Below the pieces are notes generated by a model. It saw only the letters and a program-made list of their open reading frames with translations, was not told the DNA's origin and searched no databases. Positions 41,221 through 51,112 of a DNA stretch of 53,853 nt are shown here, in pieces; within the stretch, counting starts at the first letter, position 1; every line of letters begins with the position of its first letter. Position numbers and translations under genes: made by a program. The DNA is from Actinoplanes cyaneus (lineage in GTDB: Bacteria > Actinomycetota > Actinomycetes > Mycobacteriales > Micromonosporaceae), in contig NZ_BOMH01000054.1 in assembly GCF_016862095.1 (NCBI RefSeq), forward strand, positions 1 to 53,853. Reading direction: 5' to 3'.

Positions 41221-41736
41221 GATGTGAACCCGGCGCCAGTGCGCCGCGGGAAGATCCTTCTCCGGTACGTCGGTGAGGCCGTTCTCGTCCATCGCGTTGT
41301 AGACGGCGAGGCGGGCGCCGTCGAACAGGAACTCGATCGCGTGCAGCACCCGGGGGCGCCAGTCCGCCCGCGTCGTCCGCTCGATGATGTTGACGGCGCG
41401 CAGCGGACGGCCCCGGGCGTTGCGCAGCGCGGCGTGCGGGTCGGCGCGCCAGTCGAAGTGCTCGTACATGTCGATCGGGACCGCCATGTCGATCTGGTCC
41501 CACGTGATCGCGCACTCGTCGAACTTACGGTGAGTGATCTCCACGCGACTCGAACCGAAGTCGAGGATGACCGGGCCGTCGGCGAACCAGCCACGCTGCG
41601 CGACATCCCAGAGCAGCCAGCTTGATCGCAACTTACGTCCGATGAGCCGCACGAACATGTGCCGATGCGTGGCGGCGAGGGCCTCGGCATCGTGATGCCA
41701 CTCGGGTTTCCAGCCCTCGATAGCGAGCACGATCAC
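41215..41736 (-). CDS. Hypothetical protein, about 173 aa
   Basis: Not assigned to a family. The sequence has a Trp/His-rich N-terminal half (EGWKPEWHHDAEALAATHRH, LRSSWLLWDVAQRGWF) and mixed alpha/beta character (PVILDFGSSRVEITHRKFD). The end region AIEFLFDGARLAVYNAMDENG is followed by HWRRVHIA. No signal peptide or membrane helix. Candidate GTG starts are 41736 and 41730; AAGGGG upstream suits 41730 best, and the frame opens further upstream at 41790. Its last bases overlap the tandem repeat. Confidence 0.6.
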   Translation of the reverse strand: MIVLAIEGWKPEWHHDAEALAATHRHMFVRLIGRKLRSSWLLWDVAQRGWFADGPVILDFGSSRVEITHRKFDECAITWDQIDMAVPIDMYEHFDWRADPHAALRNARGRPLRAVNIIERTTRADWRPRVLHAIEFLFDGARLAVYNAMDENGLTDVPEKDLPAAHWRRVHIA

Positions 41737-41798
41737 CGCCCCTTGATCAAGACCGCACGATCGTACCCATGTCGTTGTGTAACCACGCAAGACGACAG

Positions 41799-41828
41799 CG
41801 GCCGATCCCCGCGTACGGGGACCGGCCG
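41799..41828 (-). terminator. Terminator hairpin of fba
   Basis: 13-bp arms (41799-41811, 41816-41828) with one mismatch and a 4-nt CGTA loop, 26 bp after the fba stop. Confidence 0.65.
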
Positions 41829-41853
41829 TTGACTCTCGCGAGTGGTTCGCTAC

Positions 41854-42879
<1,026 letters not shown>

Positions 42880-43168
42880 CAGTGCGCTCCTTGCTCTTTC
42901 AAACGGGAAGCAGAGGGCAGGACCGCGCTGTCCTCCAGCAGCAGTATTCCGCAGTCGCGGTCGGTAGCGGAAATCGCCCCGAAATTCACGGCGCCCGCCG
43001 CTCCTCCCCCGACCAAAACAGTGGTTCTGGGGCATATCGCCACCCGCGAGTGTTGCTCTGCGTGGCACCACGCTGTTCGCCGCCGGGCCGGTGCCGGTTT
43101 GCGCGGCATCCGAGCGGGCAAACGCGCACCATGGGACGGGAACCGGCGACACGAGAGGGGAGCCGAGG

Positions 43169-43360
43169 ATGACGCGCCTGATGGAGGAATCCGATCTGGA
43201 GACGCCCGAGGTGGACGCCGCCGAGCAGGCGGTGAGCGCGGTCCCTGCCTGGCAGGACGGCGACTCCGAGGAGACGCCCGTCGCGCCGGCCTCGGCGGAG
43301 GCCGGCGACTGGGACGCCGAGGAGAACCGGATCGTCGAGTTCGACGACGATTACCGCTGA
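43169..43360 (+). CDS. Small acidic hypothetical protein, 63 aa
   Basis: A 63-aa strongly acidic protein without Cys, membrane helix or signal peptide. It is probably disordered (EESDLETPEVDAAEQAV, EETPVAPASAEAGDWDAEEN, ending VEFDDDYR). GAGGGGAG lies just before ATG 43169. Divergent from fba. Function unknown. Confidence 0.6.
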   Translation: MTRLMEESDLETPEVDAAEQAVSAVPAWQDGDSEETPVAPASAEAGDWDAEENRIVEFDDDYR

Positions 43361-43494
43361 CGTGCTCCGGGCCGCGCCCGGCGCGCGGCCCGGAACACGC
43401 ACCTGGTCGACGCCATAGCGTGGCAACGCGCTGAACCGGCTGTCGGCCACCTCCGCTCCCGCTGCGGGATCGAGCATCGACAACAGTGCGCCGG

Positions 43495-43503
43495 TTGTCC
43501 ACA
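43495..43503 (+). promoter_or_regulatory. DnaA-box-like 9-mer upstream of hen1
   Basis: TTGTCCACA, the usual actinobacterial DnaA box, on the plus strand 52 bp before the hen1 GTG. A lone box may occur by chance. Confidence 0.35.
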
Positions 43504-43554
43504 GGTCGAAGAATTCCGATCGCACTCGGGGCGCGGCGCTGCCACCATCAACGC

Positions 43555-44916
43555 GTGCTGCTAACCGTGACGACGACACACCGGCCCGCTACCGATCTTG
43601 GATACCTGCTGGTCAAACATCCCGACAGGGTCCATCAGTTCGACATGCCCACCGGTACGGCGTACGTCATGTTCCCCGAGGCCACGGAGGAGCGCTGCAC
43701 CGCCGCCCTGCTGCTCGACGTCGACCCGCGCAAGCTGCGGGCCCGCGCCGACGCCTTCGAGCTCAGTCAGTATGTGAACGATCGGCCCTATGCGGCGTCC
43801 AGCCTGCTCGCGAGCGCCATCTCCAAGGTCTTCCGCAGCGCCCAGCGTGGCACGTCGAAGGATCGTCCGGAGCTGGCCGCCCAGGCGATCCCGCTGGAGG
43901 TCCGGGTGCCGGTGCTGCGTGGCGGCGCCGACCTGGTCACCCGTCTGTTCGCGCCGCTGGGCTGGGCGGTGACCGCCACCCCGATCCCGCTGGAGCCGGA
44001 GCTCGGCGGCGACAGTCGTTACGTCGATCTGCTCCTGACGGGCACGCTGCGGCTGGCCGACGCGATCAATCATCTGTATGTGCTGCTCCCGGTCCTCGAC
44101 GACGGCAAGCACTACTGGGTCGCGCCGGACGAGATCGAGAAGCTGCTGCGCTCCGGCGCGGGCTGGCTCGCCGGCCATCCGGAGAAGGTGCTGATCGCCC
44201 GGCGTTACCTGGCGCACCGCAAGTCGCTGGCGACCACCGCGCTGGAGTTGCTCGACGCCGACCAGCCGGTCACCGAGGAGGAGTCGGAGCTGCCGGTGGC
44301 CCGCAAGGCGCCGCTCGCCGGCCAGCGCCGGGACGCGGTGCTCGCCGCGCTGGCCGAGGTCGGCGCGACCCGCGTGCTCGATCTCGGCTGCGGCCCGGGC
44401 GCGCTGCTCGGTGCCCTGCTCAAGGAGAGCCGGTTCACCGAGATCGTCGGGGCCGACGTCTCCGCCCGGGTGCTGGAGCAGGCCGAGCGACGGCTCCGGC
44501 TGGAGCGGCTTCCGGAGCGCCAGCGGGGCCGGATCAAACTGATCCAGACCGCGCTGACCTACCACGACGACCGGCTCAGCGGTTACGACGCGGCAGTGCT
44601 GATGGAGGTGATCGAGCACGTCGACCTGACCCGGCTCCCGGCGCTGGAGGCGAGCGTGTTCGGTCGTGCCCGGCCCGGTGCGGTCGTCGTGACCACGCCG
44701 AACGTGGAGTACAACGTGCACTACGAGGGCCTGACCGGGATGCGGCACTCGGACCATCGCTTCGAGTGGACCCGCGCCGAGTTCGCCGCCTGGGCCGACC
44801 GGGTGGCCTCCCAGTTCGGGTACACGGTGACGATCCGCGGCGTCGGCGACCCGGACGAGACCACCGGCGCCCCCACCCAGCTCGCTCTCTTCACCCGTAC
44901 GGAGGTGACGGCATGA
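43555..44916 (+). CDS. hen1: Bacterial Hen1, RNA 3'-terminal ribose 2'-O-methyltransferase
   Basis: A 453-aa enzyme. The N-terminal half (1-250) is the bacterial-specific region beginning MLLTVTTTHRPATDLGYLL, known to stimulate Pnkp ligase. The C-terminal half is a SAM methyltransferase with motif DLGCGPG at 276-282 and the Hen1 Mg-site EVIEH (E351, E354, H355) plus His401 in HSDHRFEW. It methylates the 2'-OH at a cleaved RNA end before ligation, protecting it from renewed ribotoxin cutting. GTG 43555 matches the usual family start; no Shine-Dalgarno is seen. Its stop overlaps the pnkp ATG (ATGA), so the two proteins are produced together. Confidence 0.95.
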   Translation: MLLTVTTTHRPATDLGYLLVKHPDRVHQFDMPTGTAYVMFPEATEERCTAALLLDVDPRKLRARADAFELSQYVNDRPYAASSLLASAISKVFRSAQRGTSKDRPELAAQAIPLEVRVPVLRGGADLVTRLFAPLGWAVTATPIPLEPELGGDSRYVDLLLTGTLRLADAINHLYVLLPVLDDGKHYWVAPDEIEKLLRSGAGWLAGHPEKVLIARRYLAHRKSLATTALELLDADQPVTEEESELPVARKAPLAGQRRDAVLAALAEVGATRVLDLGCGPGALLGALLKESRFTEIVGADVSARVLEQAERRLRLERLPERQRGRIKLIQTALTYHDDRLSGYDAAVLMEVIEHVDLTRLPALEASVFGRARPGAVVVTTPNVEYNVHYEGLTGMRHSDHRFEWTRAEFAAWADRVASQFGYTVTIRGVGDPDETTGAPTQLALFTRTEVTA

Positions 44917-47405
44917 TCGACGTTCCCGAGCTCAGCCTGGTCGCGCTGGTCGGCATCTCCGGCTCCGGCAAGTCCACGTTCGCCCGCAAGCACTTCAAGC
45001 CCACCCAGGTGCTCTCGTCGGACTTCTTCCGCGGCCTGATCGCCGACGACGAGAACGACCAGGCCGCGTCCACGGACGCCTTCGACGCGCTGCACTACAT
45101 CGCGGGCAAGCGGCTGGCCGCCGGCCGGCTCACCGTGGTGGACGCCACCAACCTGCAGCCGCACGGCCGTGCCGCCCTGGTCAAGCTGGCCCGCGAGCAC
45201 GACGTGCTGCCCGTCGCGATCGTCCTGGACGTGCCCGAGGCGGTCGCCTGGGAGCGAACCCAGGCCCGGCCGGACCGGACGTTCGGCCGGCAGGTCCTCA
45301 CCCGGATGCAGCGTGACCTGCGGCGCTCGCTCGGCCAGCTGACCCGCGAGGGGTTCCGCAAGGTGCACGTGCTGCGCGGGCTGGAGGAGATCGAGAGCGC
45401 CGGGATCCGCTACGAGAAGCTGTTCAACGATCGTCGTGACGAGCACGGCCCGTTCGACATCGTCGGTGACGTGCACGGCTGCCGTGCCGAGTTGGAGACG
45501 CTGCTCACGCGGCTGGGCTGGGAGTTGATCCGGGACGACCAGGGGCGCCCGGCAGACGCCGTACATCCGGAGGGCCGCAAGGCGGCCTTCGTCGGTGACC
45601 TGGTCGATCGCGGGCCGGATTCACCGGGTGTGTTGCGGCTGGTCATGGGCATGGTCGCGGCCGGCCACGCGATCTGCGTGCCGGGTAACCACGAGCAGAA
45701 GCTGGCCCGGAAACTGAACGGCCGCAACGTGCAGCTCACCCATGGTTTGCCGGAGACGCTGGAGCAGCTCGACGCCGAGCCGACCGAGTTCGTCACCGAG
45801 GTGCGGGCCTTCATCGACGGCCTGGTCAGCCACTACGTGCTCGACGACGGGAAGCTGGTGGTCGCGCACGCCGGGTTGAAGGAGGCGTACCAGGGGCGCG
45901 CGTCCGGCCGGGTGCGCAGCTTCGCCCTCTACGGCGAGACCACCGGCGAGACCGATGAGTACGGTCTGCCCGTGCGCTACCCGTGGGCGCAGGAGTACCG
46001 GGGCTCCGCGGCCGTCGTCTACGGGCACGTGCCGACGCCGCGCCCGGAGTGGATCAACAACACGATCTGCCTGGACACCGGTTGCGTCTTCGGTGGCGCG
46101 CTGACCGCGCTGCGCTGGCCGGAACGCCAGCTCGTCGACACCCCCGCCGCGAAGGAGTACTACGCGCCGATCCGCCCGCTCTTCACCACGACGCCGGAGC
46201 CCGACCGCGGTCTCGACATCGCCGACGTCATCGGCCGCAAACACCTCGATTACGGGTACGGGCGGACCACCGTTCCCGCCGAGAACGCCGCTGCCGCCCT
46301 GGAGGTGATGGGCCGTTTCGCCGTCGACCCGGAAACCCTGGTCTGGCTGCCGCCGACGATGGCGCCGTGCTCCAGCTCGACCGTCGACGGCTACCTGGAG
46401 CACCCGTCGTCCGCCTTCGCCGACCTGCGAGCGGCCGGGGTCGACCGGGTGGTCTGCGAGGAGAAGCACATGGGCTCCCGCGCGGTCGTCCGGGTCTCGG
46501 CCTCCGGCGTGGGCGACGCGATCTGGACGCGTACCGGCCGGCCGTTCTTCGGCCCGGAGATGGACCAGCCTCTGCTCGCCCGGGTCCGGGCCGCGATCGA
46601 GCCGATCCTGGCCGAGCTGCAGACCGGGTGGCTGCTCCTCGACGCGGAGCTGCTGCCCTGGTCGGCGAAGGCCGGCAGCCTGATCCGGGAGCACTACGCC
46701 GGGGTGGGCGCGGCTGGGCGGGCCGCGCTGCCGGCTGCCCTGGATGTGCTGGACCGGACCGCCGGTCGCGGGCTGGACGTGGCGGCCCTGCGGGACCGGC
46801 TCGAGCTGCGATCCTCGGAGATCCAGGGCTACTCGGCGGCGTACCGGGCGTACGTGAAACCGACCGAGGGTCTGCGGGGTGTCACGCTCGCGCCGTTCGC
46901 GGTGCTGGCCGGCGCCGGGGTCTCCTACGCCGGGAAGGATCACGGCTGGCAGCTGGCGATCGCGGACCGTCTGGTCGCCGCGGATCCGGAGCTGTTCACG
47001 CCGACCCGCCGGATGGTCGTCGACCTGGCCGACCCGGCCGCCGAGGCGGAGGCGACCGAGTGGTGGCTGACGCTGACCGGGGCCGGCGGCGAGGGCATGG
47101 TGGTGAAGCCGTACGCCGGTCTCGCCGCCGTGGACGGCAAGGGCCGGCTGGTCCAGCCCGGCGTGAAGTGCCGTGGCCGGGAGTACCTGCGGATCATCTA
47201 CGGCCCGGAGTACACCCGGCCCGAGCAGCTCACCCGCCTGAGGCAGCGCAATCTGGGCCGTAAGCGGAACATGGCGCTGCGTGAGCACGGACTGGGCCTC
47301 GCGGCGCTCGACCGGCTGGCCGAGGGCGCGCCCTCCTGGCGGGTGCACGAGCTGGTCTTCGCGATCCTGGCGGCGGAGTCGGAACCGGTCGATCCGCGCC
47401 TCTGA
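44913..47405 (+). CDS. pnkp: Polynucleotide kinase-phosphatase-ligase (bacterial Pnkp)
   Basis: An 830-aa three-domain RNA repair enzyme. Residues 8-165 form a 5'-OH kinase with P-loop GISGSGKST (14-22). From about 182 a metallophosphoesterase follows (GDVHGC, GDLVDRGPDS, GNHE) that heals 2',3'-cyclic phosphate ends. The C-terminal half is an adenylyltransferase-ligase with EEKHMGSR, the nucleotidyl Lys near residue 518, and later GGEGMVVKPYAG. It needs Hen1 to seal RNA. GGAGG lies 8 nt upstream of the ATG. The pair constitutes a complete repair cassette for ribotoxin-cut RNA such as tRNA; no toxin is adjacent. Confidence 0.96.
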   Translation: MIDVPELSLVALVGISGSGKSTFARKHFKPTQVLSSDFFRGLIADDENDQAASTDAFDALHYIAGKRLAAGRLTVVDATNLQPHGRAALVKLAREHDVLPVAIVLDVPEAVAWERTQARPDRTFGRQVLTRMQRDLRRSLGQLTREGFRKVHVLRGLEEIESAGIRYEKLFNDRRDEHGPFDIVGDVHGCRAELETLLTRLGWELIRDDQGRPADAVHPEGRKAAFVGDLVDRGPDSPGVLRLVMGMVAAGHAICVPGNHEQKLARKLNGRNVQLTHGLPETLEQLDAEPTEFVTEVRAFIDGLVSHYVLDDGKLVVAHAGLKEAYQGRASGRVRSFALYGETTGETDEYGLPVRYPWAQEYRGSAAVVYGHVPTPRPEWINNTICLDTGCVFGGALTALRWPERQLVDTPAAKEYYAPIRPLFTTTPEPDRGLDIADVIGRKHLDYGYGRTTVPAENAAAALEVMGRFAVDPETLVWLPPTMAPCSSSTVDGYLEHPSSAFADLRAAGVDRVVCEEKHMGSRAVVRVSASGVGDAIWTRTGRPFFGPEMDQPLLARVRAAIEPILAELQTGWLLLDAELLPWSAKAGSLIREHYAGVGAAGRAALPAALDVLDRTAGRGLDVAALRDRLELRSSEIQGYSAAYRAYVKPTEGLRGVTLAPFAVLAGAGVSYAGKDHGWQLAIADRLVAADPELFTPTRRMVVDLADPAAEAEATEWWLTLTGAGGEGMVVKPYAGLAAVDGKGRLVQPGVKCRGREYLRIIYGPEYTRPEQLTRLRQRNLGRKRNMALREHGLGLAALDRLAEGAPSWRVHELVFAILAAESEPVDPRL

Positions 47406-47413
47406 TCCACTTT

Positions 47414-47451
47414 GCGGGGCGCCCTTCCGTTTTGCGGGAGGCGCGCCCCGC
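47414..47451 (+). terminator. Hairpin after pnkp
   Basis: Perfect 9-bp arms (47414-47422, 47443-47451) around a 20-nt loop, starting 8 bp beyond the stop, followed by TTCCTGTCC. Confidence 0.55.
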
Positions 47452-47493
47452 TTCCTGTCCGTGAGCACAAGGCATCCACAGCAGTCGTACAGG

Positions 47494-47528
47494 TTGGTCG
47501 CACCGGACGGCCGGTACCCTGGCTAACC
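47494..47528 (+). promoter_or_regulatory. Candidate leaderless promoter of the DedA gene
   Basis: TACCCT (47515-47520) ends 8 nt before the GTG at 47529. A TTGGTC sits at 47494-47499, 15 bp upstream, which is a short spacer. No Shine-Dalgarno lies between the -10-like element and the start codon. Confidence 0.35.
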
Positions 47529-48347
47529 GTGGACATCCGTGCGCTCACCGAGCAGCTCGCCCTGAACCCGATGGACCCGAAGGACTTGCTGCACACCTTC
47601 GGACTGCCTGGCGTCCTGGCCATCCTCTTCGCGGAGACCGGCCTGCTGGTCGGCTTCTTCTTCCCCGGCGACTCGCTGCTGTTCCTGGCCGGCATCGCCG
47701 CGTCCCCGGTCGCCGACGCGATCTTCGGCGGCGGGACCCAGCTCTCGTTCGCCGGGCTGCTGATCGGCGCACCGATCTGCGCGATCGCCGGCGCCCAGTT
47801 CGGGCACTGGCTCGGCGCGCGCTACGGGCGGAAGATGTTCGAGCGCCCCGACTCCAAGCTGTTCAAGCGGGAGTACGTGGAGAAGGCGGAGTACTACTTC
47901 CAGAAGTTCGGCCCCGCCAAGGCCGTGGTGCTGGCCCGCTTCATCCCGATCGTGCGGACGTTCCTGAACCCGGTTGCGGGCACGCTCGGCATGCCGGCCC
48001 GCAAGTTCTTCGTGTGGAACGTGGTCGGCGCCATCCTCTGGACCGACGGCGTGCTGATCATCGGGCACGCGCTCGCCAAGCAGATCTACGACCTCATCGG
48101 CGACAAGATCGACCACTACATCCTGCCGGTCGTGGTGATCATCGTGCTGCTCTCGGCGCTGCCGATCTTCATCGAGATGATCCGCGAGCGGAAGGCGAAG
48201 AAGAACGGCACGCACCAGGGCCCGCAGGCCGCGGCGGCGGTCGGGGTGGTCGCGGCGGCCACCATCGCCGGGCTCGCCGAGTCGGCCCACCTGAACGACG
48301 ACGAGGACGACGACCGGAACCGCCGGCCGCGTTCGCACCGCGCCTGA
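47529..48347 (+). CDS. DedA family membrane protein
   Basis: A 272-aa integral membrane protein of the DedA/VTT family, several members of which flip lipid carriers such as undecaprenyl phosphate. Conserved elements: LAILFAETGLLVGFFFPGDS, GAQFGHWLGARYG, FQKFGPAKAVVLARFIPIVR and the Gly-rich FLNPVAGTLGMPARKFFVWN. After the last helix a cytoplasmic tail has a basic part, an Ala-rich part and an acidic EDDDRNRR ending. GTG 47529 is the family-consistent start. Single gene between two hairpins. Confidence 0.93.
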   Translation: MDIRALTEQLALNPMDPKDLLHTFGLPGVLAILFAETGLLVGFFFPGDSLLFLAGIAASPVADAIFGGGTQLSFAGLLIGAPICAIAGAQFGHWLGARYGRKMFERPDSKLFKREYVEKAEYYFQKFGPAKAVVLARFIPIVRTFLNPVAGTLGMPARKFFVWNVVGAILWTDGVLIIGHALAKQIYDLIGDKIDHYILPVVVIIVLLSALPIFIEMIRERKAKKNGTHQGPQAAAAVGVVAAATIAGLAESAHLNDDEDDDRNRRPRSHRA

Positions 48348-48364
48348 CCCTCCGTCCACCACCC

Positions 48365-48391
48365 GGCCGGTCCTGGTTTCCAGGGCCGGCC
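48365..48391 (+). terminator. Terminator hairpin after the DedA gene
   Basis: 12-bp arms (48365-48376, 48380-48391) with one G-U-type mismatch and a TTT loop, 17 bp after the stop. Confidence 0.6.
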
Positions 48392-48433
48392 GCTGTGTTC
48401 TCCGGATCGCGGCATTCGCTCGTCACACGAGAA

Positions 48434-48459
48434 GAGCCTGGCCGGAGACGGCCAGGCTC
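48434..48459 (-). terminator. Hairpin downstream of the class II aldolase gene
   Basis: Perfect 10-bp arms (48434-48443, 48450-48459) with a 6-nt loop; on the minus strand TTCTCG follows. A shorter 8-bp hairpin (48479-48502) lies nearer the gene end at 48523. Confidence 0.6.
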
Positions 48460-48522
48460 AGTCGACGAGACGCGATCCAGCCGGCCTTAGGGACGGCCGG
48501 CTGGCAGCGTCGATGGGCCCGC

Positions 48523-49197
48523 TCAGACGGTGACCGCCGCGGACCCGGAAAGCCGGTTCAGAAACTCTTCCGGGCAGTCCCGGAGATTCTCCAGCCGGCC
48601 GGCAGCCAGCGCCTTGTACGTCAGCGAAGCCGCCTCCTCGAGGTTGCGGGCGCGCTTGTGCGCCAGCTCCACCGAGTCGCCCATCACCACGCAGCCGTGC
48701 TGGCTGAGCACCAGGCAGTCGGTCCCGTCCGCGGCCATCGCCGCGGTCATCGCGGCCAGCTCGGTCGTGCCCGGCAGCCGGAACGGCACGGTGGAGACCC
48801 GGCGCAGATAGAACGCATGGTCCGTCGTGACGATCCGGATGTGCTCGCCCAGCGCGTCCAGCAGCAACGCCGTCTGCGGGTGCAGGTGCACCACTGCGTT
48901 GACGTCCGGCCGGGCGCGGTAGAGCGCGAGATGCAGTGCCAGCTCGCTGGTCGGCTCGATCCGCGGCGGTGGCAGGGCGCCAACCGTCGCGAGCTCACCG
49001 TCAGTGATACGAACCGGCGCAAAGGTCGCCCGGCTGAGCCGGTCGAGCCAGGCGCCGCTCGCGGTCACCCAGATGGCATCGTCATCAGGCATCCGGGCGG
49101 ACAGGTTGCCGCCCGAGCCGCAGACGAGACCGGCCTGGACCACGTCGTAACCCACGTGCGCGAGCTGGTCACGCAGGTCACCAGGCACGTAGTTCAC
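48523..49197 (-). CDS. Class II aldolase/adducin family protein (L-fuculose-phosphate aldolase-like)
   Basis: A 224-aa Zn-dependent aldolase/epimerase-fold protein. Phosphate-binding GLVCGSGGNLSARM and VTASGAWLDRL come first. The Zn-binding HLHPQTALLLDAL carries two His, and the third is in VLSQHGCVVMGDSV. The catalytic Glu is in IEPTSELALH. The family covers fuculose-1-P and rhamnulose-1-P aldolases and methylthioribulose-1-P dehydratases; which one this is cannot be told. GTG 49197 has AGGAGG 7 nt upstream. No sugar kinase or transporter nearby. Confidence 0.9.
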   Translation of the reverse strand: MNYVPGDLRDQLAHVGYDVVQAGLVCGSGGNLSARMPDDDAIWVTASGAWLDRLSRATFAPVRITDGELATVGALPPPRIEPTSELALHLALYRARPDVNAVVHLHPQTALLLDALGEHIRIVTTDHAFYLRRVSTVPFRLPGTTELAAMTAAMAADGTDCLVLSQHGCVVMGDSVELAHKRARNLEEAASLTYKALAAGRLENLRDCPEEFLNRLSGSAAVTV

Positions 49198-49244
49198 CCG
49201 TTCCTCCTCGAATCGCCAGGGGTGGCCAGGGAAGAGGTCCTCGG

Positions 49245-49280
49245 CCTGGCGTCACGCCCCCATGTTTCAGTGACGCCAGG
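49245..49280 (-). terminator. Hairpin after the ArsR gene
   Basis: Perfect 10-bp arms (49245-49254, 49271-49280) with a 16-nt loop, 12 bp beyond the stop at 49293. Confidence 0.55.
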
Positions 49281-49292
49281 CATTGCCACGGA

Positions 49293-49670
49293 TCAGCGAG
49301 CCTTCTTGGTCGCCCGCTTACGGGGCGGCGTCAGCAGGTCCGCAATCGTCGCGATCGCGGTCGGCACGAGGCGGTAGTACGCCCACACTCCCCGCTTCTC
49401 CCGCTCCAGCAGACCCGCCTCGGTCAGGATCCGCAGGTGGTGACTAACGGTCGGCTGCGAGAGGCCCAGGGGAGCCGTCAGGTCACAAACACACGCCTCA
49501 CCGTCCGTCGCGGACTGGATAAGGCTCAGCAGCCGCAGCCGTGCCGGGTCGGCGAGTGCCTTGAGCACTCCCGCCAGGCGCTCGGCGTCGGCGCGTTCAA
49601 TTGGCTCGCCGGCAAGCGGCGAGATCTGAGGCATCGTCATTTCCGCCAACGCAGTTCCCACGATCTCCAT
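49293..49670 (-). CDS. ArsR/SmtB-family metalloregulator with alpha-3 CxC motif
   Basis: A 125-aa winged-helix repressor. KALADPARLRLLSLIQSA leads to EACVCDLTAPLGLSQPTVSH and HLRILTEAGLLEREKRGVWA. The CVC pair in the recognition-helix entrance matches the arsenite/antimonite site of classical ArsR (CVCDL) and suggests metal(loid)-controlled release from DNA. The C-terminus is strongly basic (RKRATKKAR). No arsenite pump, reductase or methyltransferase is present, so the target is elsewhere or is its own gene and the aldolase downstream. The ATG at 49670 has GGTGGAAGG directly adjacent; an internal Met at residue 11 or 13 is possible. Confidence 0.9.
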   Translation of the reverse strand: MEIVGTALAEMTMPQISPLAGEPIERADAERLAGVLKALADPARLRLLSLIQSATDGEACVCDLTAPLGLSQPTVSHHLRILTEAGLLEREKRGVWAYYRLVPTAIATIADLLTPPRKRATKKAR

Positions 49671-50183
49671 CCTTCCACCAACTGCATCGATTCTCCTGCA
49701 TGTGCGCAGGAACGAACCGGCTAACTTTCAGGCCGTAAGGCCGACATCGATCGCCGTGTCGGTCGACCGCCGGCGCGGGCCGGAGCCCCGAACCGCACCA
49801 CTCATCCGATCAACCTTTCCGCCGACACCGACTTCGGTCTCTGCCTCCTGCAACGCCTCAGCCGCCACTTGGTCGCTACCCATCCGTGTCGAGGTCTCGA
49901 TCCCCTTCTCGGGAGTGAGCCAATCCACACTGTCAATTCATCGATTGTTCGGTTCACGACCCAGAACGATGACTCGCCACGGAACGCGTCGACACCATCA
50001 CGCCACGCTGCGCGATCAACAGGCCGCTACGCGCCTCACGACCCGATGAAAGCACGACGCCACGCTGTGCGACGGGCAATTCAGTGATGAATTTACCCAG
50101 GTCGTGCCGTGCCTTCATGACATCGAGCGTACTGGCTTGAAGGAAACCGGAATCTTTCGCCCCGCCGGGGCGGAACGGAACTA

Positions 50184-50213
50184 TTGACCCAGGCCTCTAC
50201 ATGGCTCTGTAAA
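50184..50213 (+). promoter_or_regulatory. Sigma70-like promoter in the gene-poor region
   Basis: TTGACC (50184-50189) and TGTAAA (50208-50213) with an 18-bp spacer. No protein gene follows on this strand for more than 3 kb, so any product would be an untranslated RNA or a small peptide. Confidence 0.4.
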
Positions 50214-50966
50214 GAAGGTTTACCGATCGTACAACGGATCTTGACCTTTCCGGCGACCATAGATGCAGCTCAAAGCAGCTAACACCGCCACGGTACCCAT
50301 CCACCCCTCAAGATGACCTGGTAGCCGCGCTGTGAGAGTCCTGTGAACCCCGGGAATCACGTTTGTCCGTCCAGGCGAAAACACCCACCGGATGGCCGAT
50401 CTAGTGCTATCCGGACAGCCGATCGGGTGACATCGAAGGAAACCGTCCGTACCCGTTCGAGTGACCCACAGTCGTCGATGCAGAACCGGATCTAGCCGTC
50501 CTTCCGCATGGTCACTCCGATGACAACCGTCAGTATTCGTCATCGGATCCAGGCGTGAGCCGCTTCCGCGTCCGGTCATCCGGCCGTGGAACGACTCCAA
50601 TGTGTCCTTGCCCACTCTCCGTAGCCGAACTGGGATCTGGACCCCTGCCTGGACCGTGCGTCATGGCGCCTGACGATCCCCGGCACCCATTCAGCGATCT
50701 CCAAGGAGGTGGCCGCCAATTGACGAGCGGGCCCACTCAGGTCGGCTACCCGACTGAGGCCTTCATGCCCCTTCTCCACGCGAGGCACCATCCAAACATC
50801 GGGTCTTCACCGAGCACTCCGGACGGCATTGCTTTCCGGGCCCTGACGCTTGGTTCGGTCACGGCTGTGACGTACGCCGCAGCGAAAGCAGGCCCTCGAC
50901 GACTCGAACGTGAGGCTCTTACCAAGACACCCCGAAAGGGCGGGAGCCCGAAGGGCAGGACCGTCT

Positions 50967-51112
50967 CCCGGAGGTGGAAGTCATCCCGTAAGTAGCGCAC
51001 ATCGGACAGACGGAACCGCGGGATACAACCCGGAGGTAGAACTTCTCCCACAGCCAGCGCAACCGATCACGAGGAACAGCCCGGAGGTGCAACTCCTTCC
51101 GCAGCCGGCGCA
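50967..51112. repeat. Three degenerate copies of a 33-bp motif
   Basis: Copies begin with CCCGGAGGT at 50967, 51029 and 51080 and end in GCGCA. Copies two and three agree at 27 of 33 positions, and one and two at roughly 22-24. Read on the minus strand they encode similar blocks (LRDDFHLR, LWEKFYLR, LRKELHLR), with copies two and three in one frame. Confidence 0.65.

Noticed and set aside
49728..49928. 66-codon minus-strand frame (MDWLTPEKG...)
   Set aside because: Plausible composition but no ribosome binding site and no homology I can recall; left inside the gene-poor region note.
50555..50995. 146-codon plus-strand frame
   Set aside because: No ribosome binding site, no domain, and atypical composition; it lies in the gene-poor stretch and overlaps unrelated frames.
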